Assembly: GCF_031928785.1 (NCBI RefSeq)
Contig: NZ_JARQAL010000007.1
Length of the DNA stretch: 64,000 nucleotides
Source of the DNA: Enterococcus_C asini_A
Lineage (GTDB): Bacteria; Bacillota; Bacilli; Lactobacillales; Enterococcaceae
Direction: 5' to 3' (one strand)
Under the pieces are notes generated by a model. That model saw only the letters and a program-made list of their open reading frames with translations. It ran no database searches and was not told the origin of the DNA. Made by a program: the position numbers and the translations under genes. The first letter of the stretch is position 1; each line of letters opens with the position of its first letter. This document shows positions 18,510 to 26,500 of this stretch, one piece after another.

Positions 18510-20327
18510 GTGAGAGTGATTGGGATGATTGTAGATTTTTTAGTAGTAACACTGTTGTTTGGTATAGGGATTATACTGGTGAATTTGCTAGTCGGTCTTG
18601 TTAACAAAGGCAAACGAGTGAAAAGTTTAGTAATTTTAACCGTTGTGGAACTGGTTTTATTAGGAGGCTTTTTATACGCAGTTTTGCCAAGTAAAACCTT
18701 GTCTTCCTTATTGTGGTATAACTTATGGGGGGCTTTTGTAGCGATTTTGTTGGCCTTTTTTGTCTTAGGGTTAGGCCAAAGCGTGCAAAAAGCCAGAGAC
18801 CTTTTCCCGCCAAAAGCCAATCGCAAGCAAGCTAAACCTGTGATGGATGTAAAAATGGGGAAACTAGGGAAACTCTTTGGGGGAATTTGTACATTAATGG
18901 TAATTTTGTTTTTGGTTTCTAAAATCAGTAGTATCACCGCCATTGATGAAGTTTATGATTCGATTCCTTTGAAAACCGAAGAAAAAGCAGAAGTCTTAAC
19001 TTCTACTAAGGAAACACCGATTGCTATCGCCCCAGATATGGCCAAGCGAAAGATGTTGCAGAAGTTTTCGGTAATTCCTAACTCCAATATGTTCACATTA
19101 GATGGTATCACCGCCCAAACCATTAATGGGGAATACGTCTATGTGGCTACGGTAGAATATACCGGCTTTTTCAAATGGCTGAAGCTTGGGGAAGTGCCAG
19201 GTTATTTTAAAATTTCCGCTACCGATATTAACGCTCAACCGGAATTTGTAAAAGAACCTTTAGTTTATACGCCTTCTGCTTATTTTGGCAAAGATGCCGC
19301 CCGCCGGATTTACGCTGCTTTCCCTGGATATGCTTCTTACGGGAAAATCAATTTGGAAATCGACGAAGCAGGAATAGGAATCCCTCATTACGTGCAAACT
19401 TTGTACAAAGAGTATGGAGTTAGTGGTTTGATGCATTATGATGAATTTAAAACTGCCGTCTTAAATGCCCAAACTGGAGATGTGAAGCTTTACGACAATG
19501 CCAAAGCACCAAAATTTGTCGATGCACCGATTACTTCGGCGGCTGCTAATAGCATGAATGAGTTTTTCGGACGCTATAGCAATGGCTGGTGGAATCAGTT
19601 TATCTTCGGAGCTAAAAAAGATGTGAAAATCCCCACTGATAACGGAATATATGCCAGTGGCCAGATTACACCAATGTTAAGCAAAGAGGGACAGTTAAAC
19701 TACTTTACCGATTTCACCAGTGGCGATGACGACCAAGATTCGGCTTTAGGTTATTCATTAATCGATGCTCGGACTGGTGAAGTCACTTACTACCGTGATC
19801 CTGAAGTAGGGATCATGGACAGCGATGGAGCGATTTCCATTGCATCGAAAATTTACCCTGAGAAAAAATGGCAAGCAGAAATGCCGGTCTTGTACAATAT
19901 CGATGGCGTACCGACGTGGATTGTTTCCTTAATGGACACAAAAGGAATCTTTAAGGAATACGTCTATATCAATGCAGTGGACAATGATATCGTCGTAGAT
20001 GCAGAAAACGCCCAAAGCGCATTAGATGCTTATCGGATTGAACTAGCGACAAAAGGCAGCAATAACCAAAGTTCCGACGCGAGTGACTTAACGAAAAAAA
20101 CAGGGATCGTCGAACGAGTGGTGATTTTGCCAAGTAGCAGCTCTACTGTAATTTCTTTTCTTTTAGAAGAGGACAAAACGGTTTATAGTGTGAACTCCAA
20201 CAACAGTCCCTTTGCTATTTTTATGAAAGAAGGGGATCAAGTCACCTTTAGTGCTGCGCTAACTGCGGATACCACAGTGGCAACCATTCAAGACTTGACT
20301 ATTGACGCCTTAACCACCGAAAAATAA
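18510..20327 (+). CDS. Membrane protein with four N-terminal TM segments and a large extracytoplasmic domain
   Basis: Not recognised at family level. The product is 600-605 residues. Four hydrophobic segments (about 5-30, 38-58, 68-92 and 125-145) precede a soluble region of about 450 residues with two repeat-like segments containing LNAQTGDVKLYDNAKAP and LIDARTGEVTYYRDPE. These resemble the beta repeats of PepSY/YpeB-like external domains. The start is uncertain: GTG 18510, GTG 18516 and ATG 18525 are all in frame and none has a strong ribosome site. It is monocistronic, ending in a strong terminator. A cell-envelope role is an inference from topology only. Confidence 0.75.
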   Translation: MRVIGMIVDFLVVTLLFGIGIILVNLLVGLVNKGKRVKSLVILTVVELVLLGGFLYAVLPSKTLSSLLWYNLWGAFVAILLAFFVLGLGQSVQKARDLFPPKANRKQAKPVMDVKMGKLGKLFGGICTLMVILFLVSKISSITAIDEVYDSIPLKTEEKAEVLTSTKETPIAIAPDMAKRKMLQKFSVIPNSNMFTLDGITAQTINGEYVYVATVEYTGFFKWLKLGEVPGYFKISATDINAQPEFVKEPLVYTPSAYFGKDAARRIYAAFPGYASYGKINLEIDEAGIGIPHYVQTLYKEYGVSGLMHYDEFKTAVLNAQTGDVKLYDNAKAPKFVDAPITSAAANSMNEFFGRYSNGWWNQFIFGAKKDVKIPTDNGIYASGQITPMLSKEGQLNYFTDFTSGDDDQDSALGYSLIDARTGEVTYYRDPEVGIMDSDGAISIASKIYPEKKWQAEMPVLYNIDGVPTWIVSLMDTKGIFKEYVYINAVDNDIVVDAENAQSALDAYRIELATKGSNNQSSDASDLTKKTGIVERVVILPSSSSTVISFLLEEDKTVYSVNSNNSPFAIFMKEGDQVTFSAALTADTTVATIQDLTIDALTTEK

Positions 20328-20336
20328 AGGATTCAT

Positions 20337-20381
20337 TACCCTATCTGATTAGAAAAGCCTAAATCAGATGGGGTATTTTTT
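20337..20381 (+). terminator. Terminator after the 18510 membrane-protein gene
   Basis: TACCCTATCTGATT pairs with AATCAGATGGGGTA, followed by six T. The T run also supplies the start of the next gene's -35 element. Confidence 0.88.
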
Positions 20382-20408
20382 GACGAAAAATAGCAGCTGT
20401 CCTATAAT
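20380..20408 (+). promoter_or_regulatory. Strong promoter of the nuclease gene
   Basis: TTGACG and a perfect TATAAT with a 17-base spacer. The -35 element overlaps the T tract of the preceding terminator, a compact arrangement. Confidence 0.8.
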
Positions 20409-20439
20409 GGAGCGAATGCAATAGAAAAGGATGGTTTTA

Positions 20440-21123
20440 GTGAAGAAAATCAGTGGGATAATTGGGACGATTGTGGTGATTCTCTTTGGCGCTTTCCAAT
20501 TGTTGACAGACAGTCCAGACGAGTCAAAAAACAGTAGGGATACAAGCCAAGAAGTAACCAACTCCAGCGGCTATGAAGCTACCGGAAAAGTTCCTAGCTT
20601 AGCAGTGTTAGCTAAAAGCGCCGTCAGTGAAGAAGTGACGAATGTGAATTTAGCTGATCCTCCCCGGTTTGAAAAAATTGCCGTGGACAATATTCGCAGT
20701 GTGGATGGGGACACCTTTGTTTTTTATTCGGAAAATAAAGAATACCGCCTGCGCCTTTTAATGGTGGACACCCCGGAAAGTGTTAAAAAAGATATGCCGG
20801 TCCAACCTTATGGCAAAGAAGCCAGCAATTTTACAAAAGCTGAATTGGCAAAAGGGAATGTGAGTCTAGTTTTTGATTCAGGGGATGTGAAAGACAAGTA
20901 TGACCGCTATTTAGCCTATGTCTTTGTAGGAGATGATTTACTACAAAATTCTTTGATTGAAGAAGGGTTAGGCGTAGTGCGTTACATCAATGCCGGTAAC
21001 GACACCTATCAATCTGAACTAGAACAAGTGCAAGACCAAGCAGAAAACCAAAAAGTCGGTGCTTGGAGTAAATCTGGTTATATCAAAGAAACCAATCGAT
21101 ACGCCTATTTTGATTATGAATAA
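20440..21123 (+). CDS. Secreted or membrane-anchored thermonuclease (SNase-like)
   Basis: A calcium-dependent staphylococcal-nuclease-type DNase/RNase. GTG at 20440 is favoured because AAAAGG then lies nine bases upstream; the ATG at 20431 touches that site. One N-terminal hydrophobic segment (about residues 5-23) acts as signal or anchor. A Ser/Thr-rich linker follows, then the nuclease fold. The catalytic residues are present: Arg and Glu in RLLMVDTPE and the second Arg in DKYDRYLAYVF, spaced as in staphylococcal nuclease. It stands alone between two terminators. Confidence 0.9.
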   Translation: MKKISGIIGTIVVILFGAFQLLTDSPDESKNSRDTSQEVTNSSGYEATGKVPSLAVLAKSAVSEEVTNVNLADPPRFEKIAVDNIRSVDGDTFVFYSENKEYRLRLLMVDTPESVKKDMPVQPYGKEASNFTKAELAKGNVSLVFDSGDVKDKYDRYLAYVFVGDDLLQNSLIEEGLGVVRYINAGNDTYQSELEQVQDQAENQKVGAWSKSGYIKETNRYAYFDYE

Positions 21124-21127
21124 GAGG

Positions 21128-21160
21128 AAAGCGAATTTCTTTTACGAAATTCGCTTTTTT
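21128..21160 (+). terminator. Terminator of the nuclease gene
   Basis: AAAGCGAATTTC pairs perfectly with GAAATTCGCTTT around a short loop, followed by a T run. Confidence 0.9.
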
Positions 21161-21163
21161 TAC

Positions 21164-21201
21164 TTTACCTGTCGTAGTACTTAGCCTATAATTAATACGA
21201 C
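21164..21201 (+). promoter_or_regulatory. Promoter with candidate PadR operator
   Basis: A perfect TATAAT at 21187-21192 with TTTACC 17 bases upstream. Inverted half-sites GTCGTA (21171-21176) and TACGAC (21196-21201) bracket the -10 element. PadR-type repressors commonly bind dyads in their own promoters, so autoregulation is inferred. Confidence 0.5.
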
Positions 21202-21231
21202 AGATGAAGTAATTGTAAAAGGAGGCAGGCC

Positions 21232-21588
21232 ATGATTTCTAGTGATGGACTACGGGGTTATAACGATGCCTTAATACTGGCTGTGCTGGCAGAAGGGGAT
21301 TCTTATGGCTATGAAATTGCCAAAGAAATCCGTCAACGCACGAATGAAGTCTATACCATTAAAGAAACTACATTGTATTCTGCTTTTACCCGTTTGGAAA
21401 AAAATGGCTATCTCCATTCTTATCCAGGAGAAATCACCCATGGAAAAAAGCGCACTTATTATCAATTGACCACTACAGGAGTCAATTATTTAGCAGAAAA
21501 GCAGCAGGAATGGCAACAAACTAAAACTATTGTAGACAGCTTTTTACAAGCTTTACCCAAGACGCTTAAAAAGGAGACGAGACGATGA
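21232..21588 (+). CDS. PadR-family transcriptional regulator
   Basis: A 118-residue winged-helix repressor. PadR hallmarks are visible: ILAVLAEGDSYGYEIAKEI, the recognition region KETTLYSAFTRLEKNGYL, then KKRTYYQLTTTG and a C-terminal dimerisation helix. AAAGGAGG precedes the ATG. It overlaps the next gene by four bases (ATGA). Pairing of PadR with a HAAS-domain membrane protein is a recurring arrangement in Firmicutes, where the regulator is thought to control its membrane partner. Confidence 0.9.
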   Translation: MISSDGLRGYNDALILAVLAEGDSYGYEIAKEIRQRTNEVYTIKETTLYSAFTRLEKNGYLHSYPGEITHGKKRTYYQLTTTGVNYLAEKQQEWQQTKTIVDSFLQALPKTLKKETRR

Positions 21589-22334
21589 AAGTACTTAACG
21601 ATTATTTAAATACCTTGTTTTTAAATTTACCTCAAACCCCAGCAGTCCAAAAAGCCAAGGAAGACTTAAGGGCCATTATGGAAGATCATTACAATGAGCT
21701 ATTAGCAGAGGGGAAAAGTGAGCATGAAGCCATTGGTGCGGTAATTAGCGAGTTTGGTTCTATTGATGAATTGTTACAAGAGTTAGACGTGGAACAAGAA
21801 GATACAGTGGCGCAAACGGCTAAATTTTATCAAGAAGACCCGATTGAGTTAGTAGAAATGCAAGATTATTGGCAGGAAGTGCGCCGTTTTGCTTTAAAAA
21901 TGGCCATTGGTGTGGGGAGTTTCTTTTGTGCCCTGGCTTTTGTCGCTTTTTCTAGTTATACAAGAGATGGTACAGGAATTTTCTTCTTCTTAAGTGGTAT
22001 TGTGGGAGCTTGTTTCTTTATTTTTGGCGGAATCAATTTTCATAAAGCCTATAAAGTCATGGGCAATCGCAGAATTACCGAAGATGCCTGTGAGGCCCAA
22101 GGAAATCAAATTCACAAATTTCAACGGAGTTTTAATTGGTCACTCGTTTTAGGCGTTTCTGCTTGTATCTTTTCTTTTTTAATGCCCAGTGTCTTTTACC
22201 AAAGTGTCTTAGGGCCGGTACTTTGCTTAGCCTTTTTAGGTCTAGGGGCATTTCTGATTGTTTATGGTAGCATTGTCTACGGGTTGTATCGCAAGGGATA
22301 TGCGGCCCGCTCTTTTAGTAAAAGTAGCCGCTAA
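21585..22334 (+). CDS. HAAS-domain membrane protein (DUF1700-like)
   Basis: A 249-residue protein. Residues 1-70 form the helical HAAS-type domain (KAKEDLRAIMEDHYNELLAEGKSEHEAIGAVISEFGS), followed by about four membrane segments (from about residue 105 to 245). Family members occur next to PadR regulators and are linked to envelope or permease control, but a precise function is not established. Translation is coupled to the PadR gene by an ATGA overlap. Confidence 0.8.
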   Translation: MKVLNDYLNTLFLNLPQTPAVQKAKEDLRAIMEDHYNELLAEGKSEHEAIGAVISEFGSIDELLQELDVEQEDTVAQTAKFYQEDPIELVEMQDYWQEVRRFALKMAIGVGSFFCALAFVAFSSYTRDGTGIFFFLSGIVGACFFIFGGINFHKAYKVMGNRRITEDACEAQGNQIHKFQRSFNWSLVLGVSACIFSFLMPSVFYQSVLGPVLCLAFLGLGAFLIVYGSIVYGLYRKGYAARSFSKSSR

Positions 22335-22352
22335 CCATTGCCTTAACTCGCT

Positions 22353-22403
22353 AAAAAGCCTTCCTGATTGCTCTGTTACGAGGAGCAATCAGAAAGGCTT
22401 TTT
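22353..22403. terminator. Bidirectional terminator between convergent genes
   Basis: AAAAAGCCTT-CCTGATTGCTC pairs with GAGCAATCAG-AAAGGCTTTTT. There are T runs in both directions, so it serves the HAAS gene and the convergent gene at 22415-22690. Confidence 0.9.
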
Positions 22404-22414
22404 AATTGAATCAA

Positions 22415-22690
22415 CTATTCTTCACTTAAAATAATCTTGACCACTCGTTCCAAAAATTCTTCTTCAGATAAGGGAGCGTCAGGATTTTCTTTGCTGTCTA
22501 ATTTGATGTTTTTCTTACCATCTGTAAATTGGTAAGTTTCCGCGGCTTTAATAAAGACGAAGTAATCCAGTTCTCCTTCGATGTAGAGGACTTCTTTTGC
22601 TTCAGGATACTCGATGGAAACATCCATTACCGTAATACCGGATACCTTACTTGTTAGATAATCTTCTGTTTGCTTAATTGTCAATGCCAT
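22415..22690 (-). CDS. Small acidic protein of unknown function
   Basis: Not recognised. It is 91 residues, soluble, with no signal peptide, and rich in Glu and Asp at the C-terminus (SEEEFLERVVKIILSEE). Alternating strands near residues 18-65 suggest a small alpha/beta fold. The start is supported by AGAGGAG eight bases upstream, and an extended -10 element (TGCTACAAT) lies about 35 bases before it. It is monocistronic. Confidence 0.65.
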   Translation of the reverse strand: MALTIKQTEDYLTSKVSGITVMDVSIEYPEAKEVLYIEGELDYFVFIKAAETYQFTDGKKNIKLDSKENPDAPLSEEEFLERVVKIILSEE

Positions 22691-22950
22691 GATTGATCTC
22701 CTCTTTTCACTGTTTATTGTAGCACCATTTGAGAAAAGTAGTGTAGATTAAGCCTTGGAGAAAACTCAGAACCTCTGACTATTGAAAAAAGCCTATTTAT
22801 GGGATAATAGGATAACTTGAATTGCGGGAAACCCATTTTATTTTTACTTCTATTTAAAAATAAAAAAACATCGCTAGGGATAAACCAAGCAAATAAAGAT
22901 TCCATTTTTTCGCAAAAAACTACGGAAAATGCTAGCTATCTCAACTTAAG

Positions 22951-22961
22951 TTTGCTATGAT
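22951..22961 (+). promoter_or_regulatory. Probable promoter of the ntp (V-ATPase) operon
   Basis: An extended -10 element, TTTGCTATGAT, without a good -35 hexamer; transcription would start near 22968, giving a leader of about 148 bases. The rest of 22691-22950 is AT-rich and I see no gene in it. Confidence 0.45.
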
Positions 22962-22998
22962 TATTTTGTTGATAATTTTATAAAACAAAACGGTTGAG

Positions 22999-23096
22999 GG
23001 TAGTTCTTCAAGGATCAAGTTCTTCAAGGGGTGAGAAGAACGTTTTTGGAGTACCGTTTATTCAAAGCGTACTTCTATAGTGGGAGTGCGCTTTTT
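22999..23096 (+). promoter_or_regulatory. Structured leader with terminator hairpin ahead of the ntp operon
   Basis: The direct repeat AGTTCTTCAAGG occurs at 23002-23013 and 23018-23029, and either copy can pair with GAAGAAC at 23035-23041. Next, AAAGCGTACTTC (23064-23075) pairs with GGGAGTGCGCTTT (23082-23094) before six T, which is an intrinsic terminator five bases before the ntpF ribosome site. GGAGTAC at 23048-23054 can pair instead with GTACTTC at 23069-23075, which would break the terminator. The pairings are seen in the sequence; attenuation is inferred. Confidence 0.6.
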
Positions 23097-23115
23097 TAGT
23101 AAGGAGGGATTGTAT

Positions 23116-23436
23116 TTGAAGGAAGCATTGGAACGCATCAGCGCTGCTGAAAGGCAAAATGAAGTAGCACAGAAAAATCTTTCAGAAGACTTAGAACAAC
23201 TTCGCCACGAAAAAGAGCGTTCATTAGCCAGTCTGGTGACGGATATGAAAGAAAAACGTAGCCGCAGTAAAAGAGAGCAAGAACAAGACTTGCAACTAAA
23301 ACTGGATCAAGAAAAAGCCAGCCTGGAACAAGAAGCCACAATAGAACGCCAGTCTTTCCAGCAACTTTATGAACAGCGTCACGAAACACTGGTGAGCGAT
23401 ATCATTGAAAGGGTGACAAGCACATATGGCGGTTAA
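23116..23436 (+). CDS. ntpF: V-type Na+-ATPase subunit F/G (coiled-coil stalk subunit)
   Basis: A 106-residue, almost entirely helical and charged protein, as expected of the peripheral-stalk G-type subunit that pairs with NtpE. TTG at 23116 is chosen because AAGGAGGG ends seven bases upstream; an in-frame TTG at 23110 is too close and GTG 23080 lies inside the leader hairpin. It is the first gene of the operon in the order known from Enterococcus hirae (F-I-K-E-C-G-A-B-D). It overlaps ntpI by 11 bases. Confidence 0.88.
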   Translation: MKEALERISAAERQNEVAQKNLSEDLEQLRHEKERSLASLVTDMKEKRSRSKREQEQDLQLKLDQEKASLEQEATIERQSFQQLYEQRHETLVSDIIERVTSTYGG

Positions 23437-25402
23437 AGAAATGAAAAAGCTGTCCATCATCTGTGAAAAACAAGCACAAGATCAGATTTTGCGCTTGCTC
23501 CAAGGCACCCAGCAAGTAGAAGTGGACGATATTTATGAAGACACTGATAACCAGGAGTGGTTGGCAAAGTATTTTTCTGACAGCCAACAACACAGTGATG
23601 AAAACAGCAATACCGAGTCTTTGATCCGACAAATTCAAGAATTTGTTCGCTTTATTCGCGATCACGGTTCTGCTAAGGAAAAAGTAACAGAACTAAAACG
23701 AGGCGTGACTTCATTTGGAGACTTTGAAAAGACTTTTGATGAAGAACAATTAACAAAAGAGCTGGCTTTAATTGGTGATTTGAAGAAGCGCTGGGATGAT
23801 AATCTGGCAGAAACCAAAAAATACCAAGCCCAAGAAGATTGGGGCACTAGCTGGCAAAACTTGGATATCGATCAAATCCAAAAAGTAAAAAATGCAACTT
23901 ACTTGTTAGGCTTGATTCCCAATGATCAATGGGACGCTTTTCAAGAACAGCTAAAACAAACCCCTACTTTTTATAGTGAATTTATCAGTAACGATCAAAA
24001 AGAAACGGCTTTTGCTTTACTTTTTTTACGTCATGAAGGCCATTTGATCAACCAAATCATGCAAGACTTTGGGGCGCGGGTGGAAAACAAACCTTACCCG
24101 GGAACGCCTAAAGCAATTTTAAAAGAAGCAAAAGAAGCCTTAACGAAACTTGCAGAAGAACGCAAGTCTCTAGCAAAGTTAATCGGAGAAAAAAAAGGCC
24201 AAGTGTACCATCTCCAACAAGCTGAAGAAGTTCTTTTAGCTAAATACCAACGAGAAATGGCTAAAGCTGGCATTGTGGAATCCCACTATTTAGCGGTGAT
24301 TCGTGGGTGGATTGGTGCCGATGAAGTCCCAACGCTTCAAAGAGTCTTGAATCAGGCGCTTCCCAATCAACAAGTATATGTGTCTCTAGAAGAACCCACT
24401 GAAGCAGAAATCGCGACTAATAAAACACCAACTAAGCTAAAAAACCATGCCATCGTGAAACCTTTTGAAATGTTAACGGAAATGTACAGCATTCCTAAAT
24501 ATGACGAAATCGATCCTACACCGTGGATGATGCCATTTTATCTGGTTTTCTTTGGGATGATGGTGGCGGATTTCGGTTATGGTTTGTTGATGCTAGTGGC
24601 TACCACTGTAGGACTTAAAGCTTTGACCTTGCCAAAAGGAACCCAACGCTTTTTAAAACTCTTTCAATATTTATCCTTGTCTACCATTGTGTGGGGCTTA
24701 ATTTATGGCAGCTCCTTTGGGGTGGAAATGCCAGTGTACTTGCTTTCACCTTCGAAAGACTTTATGGCAATCTTCGGCTTATCCATGGTTTTTGGCGGTA
24801 TCCAAATCTTTACCGGTCTGTTTTTAGCCGGCAAAGAAAATATGCGCAAAAAAGAGTATGTGGCCGCAGTCAATCAAGGCTTTTCTTGGCAAGGAATTTT
24901 AGCGGGAATTTTAATTGCTGCATTAGGTGCTTTGGTGGTGAAATCCAATGCGTTAACGATGATTGGCGCAATTTTAGCAATCATCTCAGCCTTAGCGGTG
25001 CTTGTCACTTCAGTGATAGGGGCTAAATCCAAAGTCGGTGGGCTCTTTATGGGACTCTATGACCTTTACGGCATTACTAGCTATATTGGCGATTTTGTTA
25101 GTTATAGCCGCTTGATGGCTTTGGGAATTTCTGGAGGAAGTATCGCTGCGGCATTTAATATGTTAGTAGGTTATATGCCACCAGCAGCGCGCTTTACCGC
25201 CGGAATTGTCTTAATCGTTGTTTTACAAGGGCTAAATATCTTCTTGTCTTTATTAAGTGCTTACGTTCATGCGGCTCGTCTGCAATATGTAGAGTTCTTT
25301 GGCAAGTTTTATACTGGTGGTGGTCGTGCTTTTCGACCATTGAAACCAGCAGAAAAATACATGAATTTTATTGATGAAAATGGAGGAAATGATAATGACT
25401 AA
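23426..25402 (+). CDS. ntpI: V-type Na+-ATPase membrane subunit I (a-subunit)
   Basis: A 658-residue stator of the membrane sector. The N-terminal 330 residues are cytosolic and coiled-coil rich. The C-terminal half has about seven or eight membrane segments, starting at MPFYLVFFGMMVADFGYGLLM. The conserved polar segment FVSYSRLMALGISGG carries the Arg expected to face the ion-binding Glu of the rotor ring. Length and order match bacterial NtpI. It ends eight bases into the next gene, ntpK, after a GGAGG site. Confidence 0.95.
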   Translation: MAVKEMKKLSIICEKQAQDQILRLLQGTQQVEVDDIYEDTDNQEWLAKYFSDSQQHSDENSNTESLIRQIQEFVRFIRDHGSAKEKVTELKRGVTSFGDFEKTFDEEQLTKELALIGDLKKRWDDNLAETKKYQAQEDWGTSWQNLDIDQIQKVKNATYLLGLIPNDQWDAFQEQLKQTPTFYSEFISNDQKETAFALLFLRHEGHLINQIMQDFGARVENKPYPGTPKAILKEAKEALTKLAEERKSLAKLIGEKKGQVYHLQQAEEVLLAKYQREMAKAGIVESHYLAVIRGWIGADEVPTLQRVLNQALPNQQVYVSLEEPTEAEIATNKTPTKLKNHAIVKPFEMLTEMYSIPKYDEIDPTPWMMPFYLVFFGMMVADFGYGLLMLVATTVGLKALTLPKGTQRFLKLFQYLSLSTIVWGLIYGSSFGVEMPVYLLSPSKDFMAIFGLSMVFGGIQIFTGLFLAGKENMRKKEYVAAVNQGFSWQGILAGILIAALGALVVKSNALTMIGAILAIISALAVLVTSVIGAKSKVGGLFMGLYDLYGITSYIGDFVSYSRLMALGISGGSIAAAFNMLVGYMPPAARFTAGIVLIVVLQGLNIFLSLLSAYVHAARLQYVEFFGKFYTGGGRAFRPLKPAEKYMNFIDENGGNDND

Positions 25403-25862
25403 GTTTTTGATTGAAAATGGTGGGATGTTCTTTGCAATCTTCGGTATGGCCGTAGCAACAATCTTTTCTGGAATTGGGTCTTCCAAAGGGGTGGGCATGA
25501 CCGGGGAAGCTGCTGCTGCTTTAACCACTAGTCAACCGGAAAAATTCGGTCAAGCATTGATCTTACAGCTATTGCCAGGTACTCAAGGTTTGTACGGTTT
25601 CGTTATCGCCTTTATGATTTATGGTGGACTGACTAAAGATATGAGTGCTATCACTGGTTTGGAATACTTGATTGCCGCAACTCCTGTAGCCTTTACTGGT
25701 TTGTTTTCAGGGATTGCCCAAGGGAAAGTCGCATCCGCTGGTATTCAAATCTTAGCGAAAAAACCAGAACACTTCTTTAAAGGGGTAATGTACTCAGTAA
25801 TGGTAGAAATGTACGCCATCTTAGGCTTTGTTATCTCCTTCTTGCTCTTAGGCCAAATCTAA
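25395..25862 (+). CDS. ntpK: V-type Na+-ATPase proteolipid subunit K (rotor ring)
   Basis: A 155-residue duplicated proteolipid with four membrane helices. The ATG at 25395 follows GGAGG; upstream in-frame Met codons lie inside ntpI. The ion-carrying Glu is E138 in VEMYAILGFV. With a one-residue shift, the E. hirae Na+ ligands Leu61, Thr64, Gln65, Gln110 and Glu139 correspond to L60, T63, Q64, Q109 and E138 here, all conserved. By established structural knowledge this set marks Na+ rather than H+ transport. Confidence 0.96.
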   Translation: MTKFLIENGGMFFAIFGMAVATIFSGIGSSKGVGMTGEAAAALTTSQPEKFGQALILQLLPGTQGLYGFVIAFMIYGGLTKDMSAITGLEYLIAATPVAFTGLFSGIAQGKVASAGIQILAKKPEHFFKGVMYSVMVEMYAILGFVISFLLLGQI

Positions 25863-25893
25863 AGGCCAGTTTGCAGACAAAGGAGGAAATTAG

Positions 25894-26475
25894 ATGGATG
25901 CAATTGATAACATAATCGCGGAAATTGACCGTAAAGCGGCTCAAGAGCGCAATCAGCAAAAAATAGAAGAAGAAGGAAAAATTATTGCTTGGTATGAAAA
26001 AGAAGTAGCCAAAGCAAAAGCGCTCCACGAAGAACAATTGACTAAACAAAGCAAAACTTTAGAGCAAAAGTTCAAACAATTAGCTTCTCGTCAACAAATG
26101 GATGTACGTCAAGAAACCTTAGTCCAAAAACAGGACTACTTAGATCAGCTTTTTGAAGAAGCCTATGACCAGATGAAGGCTTGGGACAAAGAAGCGATTC
26201 AAAGGTTCGCCAAGCATAATTTAAAAGCTTTGGATTTAAAGGAAGCCGCTGTTTTATTACCAGCAGGCCCCAAGGTCACAGAAGCATTGACGAAAGACTT
26301 TATTCAGTCATTGAATCTTTCTTATCCACTAAGTCTAGGCAAAGGGAGTCAAACTAGTTCAGCTGGCTTTTTGGTCGATGTCAATGGTGTGCAATACAAT
26401 TTCTTGTATCGGGATTTATTACAAGAAGTCCGCAATCAGGCTGGCAATGAACTATCGAAAAAACTATTCTCTTAA
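25894..26475 (+). CDS. ntpE: V-type Na+-ATPase subunit E
   Basis: A 193-residue peripheral-stalk subunit: an N-terminal half of charged coiled coil (about residues 10-90) that pairs with NtpF, and a C-terminal alpha/beta domain. The ATG follows AGGAGGAAATTAG. Position in the operon and length agree with NtpE. A 25-base gap separates it from ntpC. Confidence 0.92.
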   Translation: MDAIDNIIAEIDRKAAQERNQQKIEEEGKIIAWYEKEVAKAKALHEEQLTKQSKTLEQKFKQLASRQQMDVRQETLVQKQDYLDQLFEEAYDQMKAWDKEAIQRFAKHNLKALDLKEAAVLLPAGPKVTEALTKDFIQSLNLSYPLSLGKGSQTSSAGFLVDVNGVQYNFLYRDLLQEVRNQAGNELSKKLFS

Positions 26476-26500
26476 TTGGAAACTAAAAGGAGGAAGGTAC

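Noticed and set aside
23002..23029. Direct repeat considered as the start of a CRISPR array
   Set aside because: Only two 12-base copies with a four-base gap; no spacers, no further repeats and no cas genes.
26378..26500. Upstream extension of ntpC into ntpE
   Set aside because: The extension is out of frame with ntpE and has no ribosome site, while GTG 26501 has AAAGGAGG at the right distance and gives the family length.
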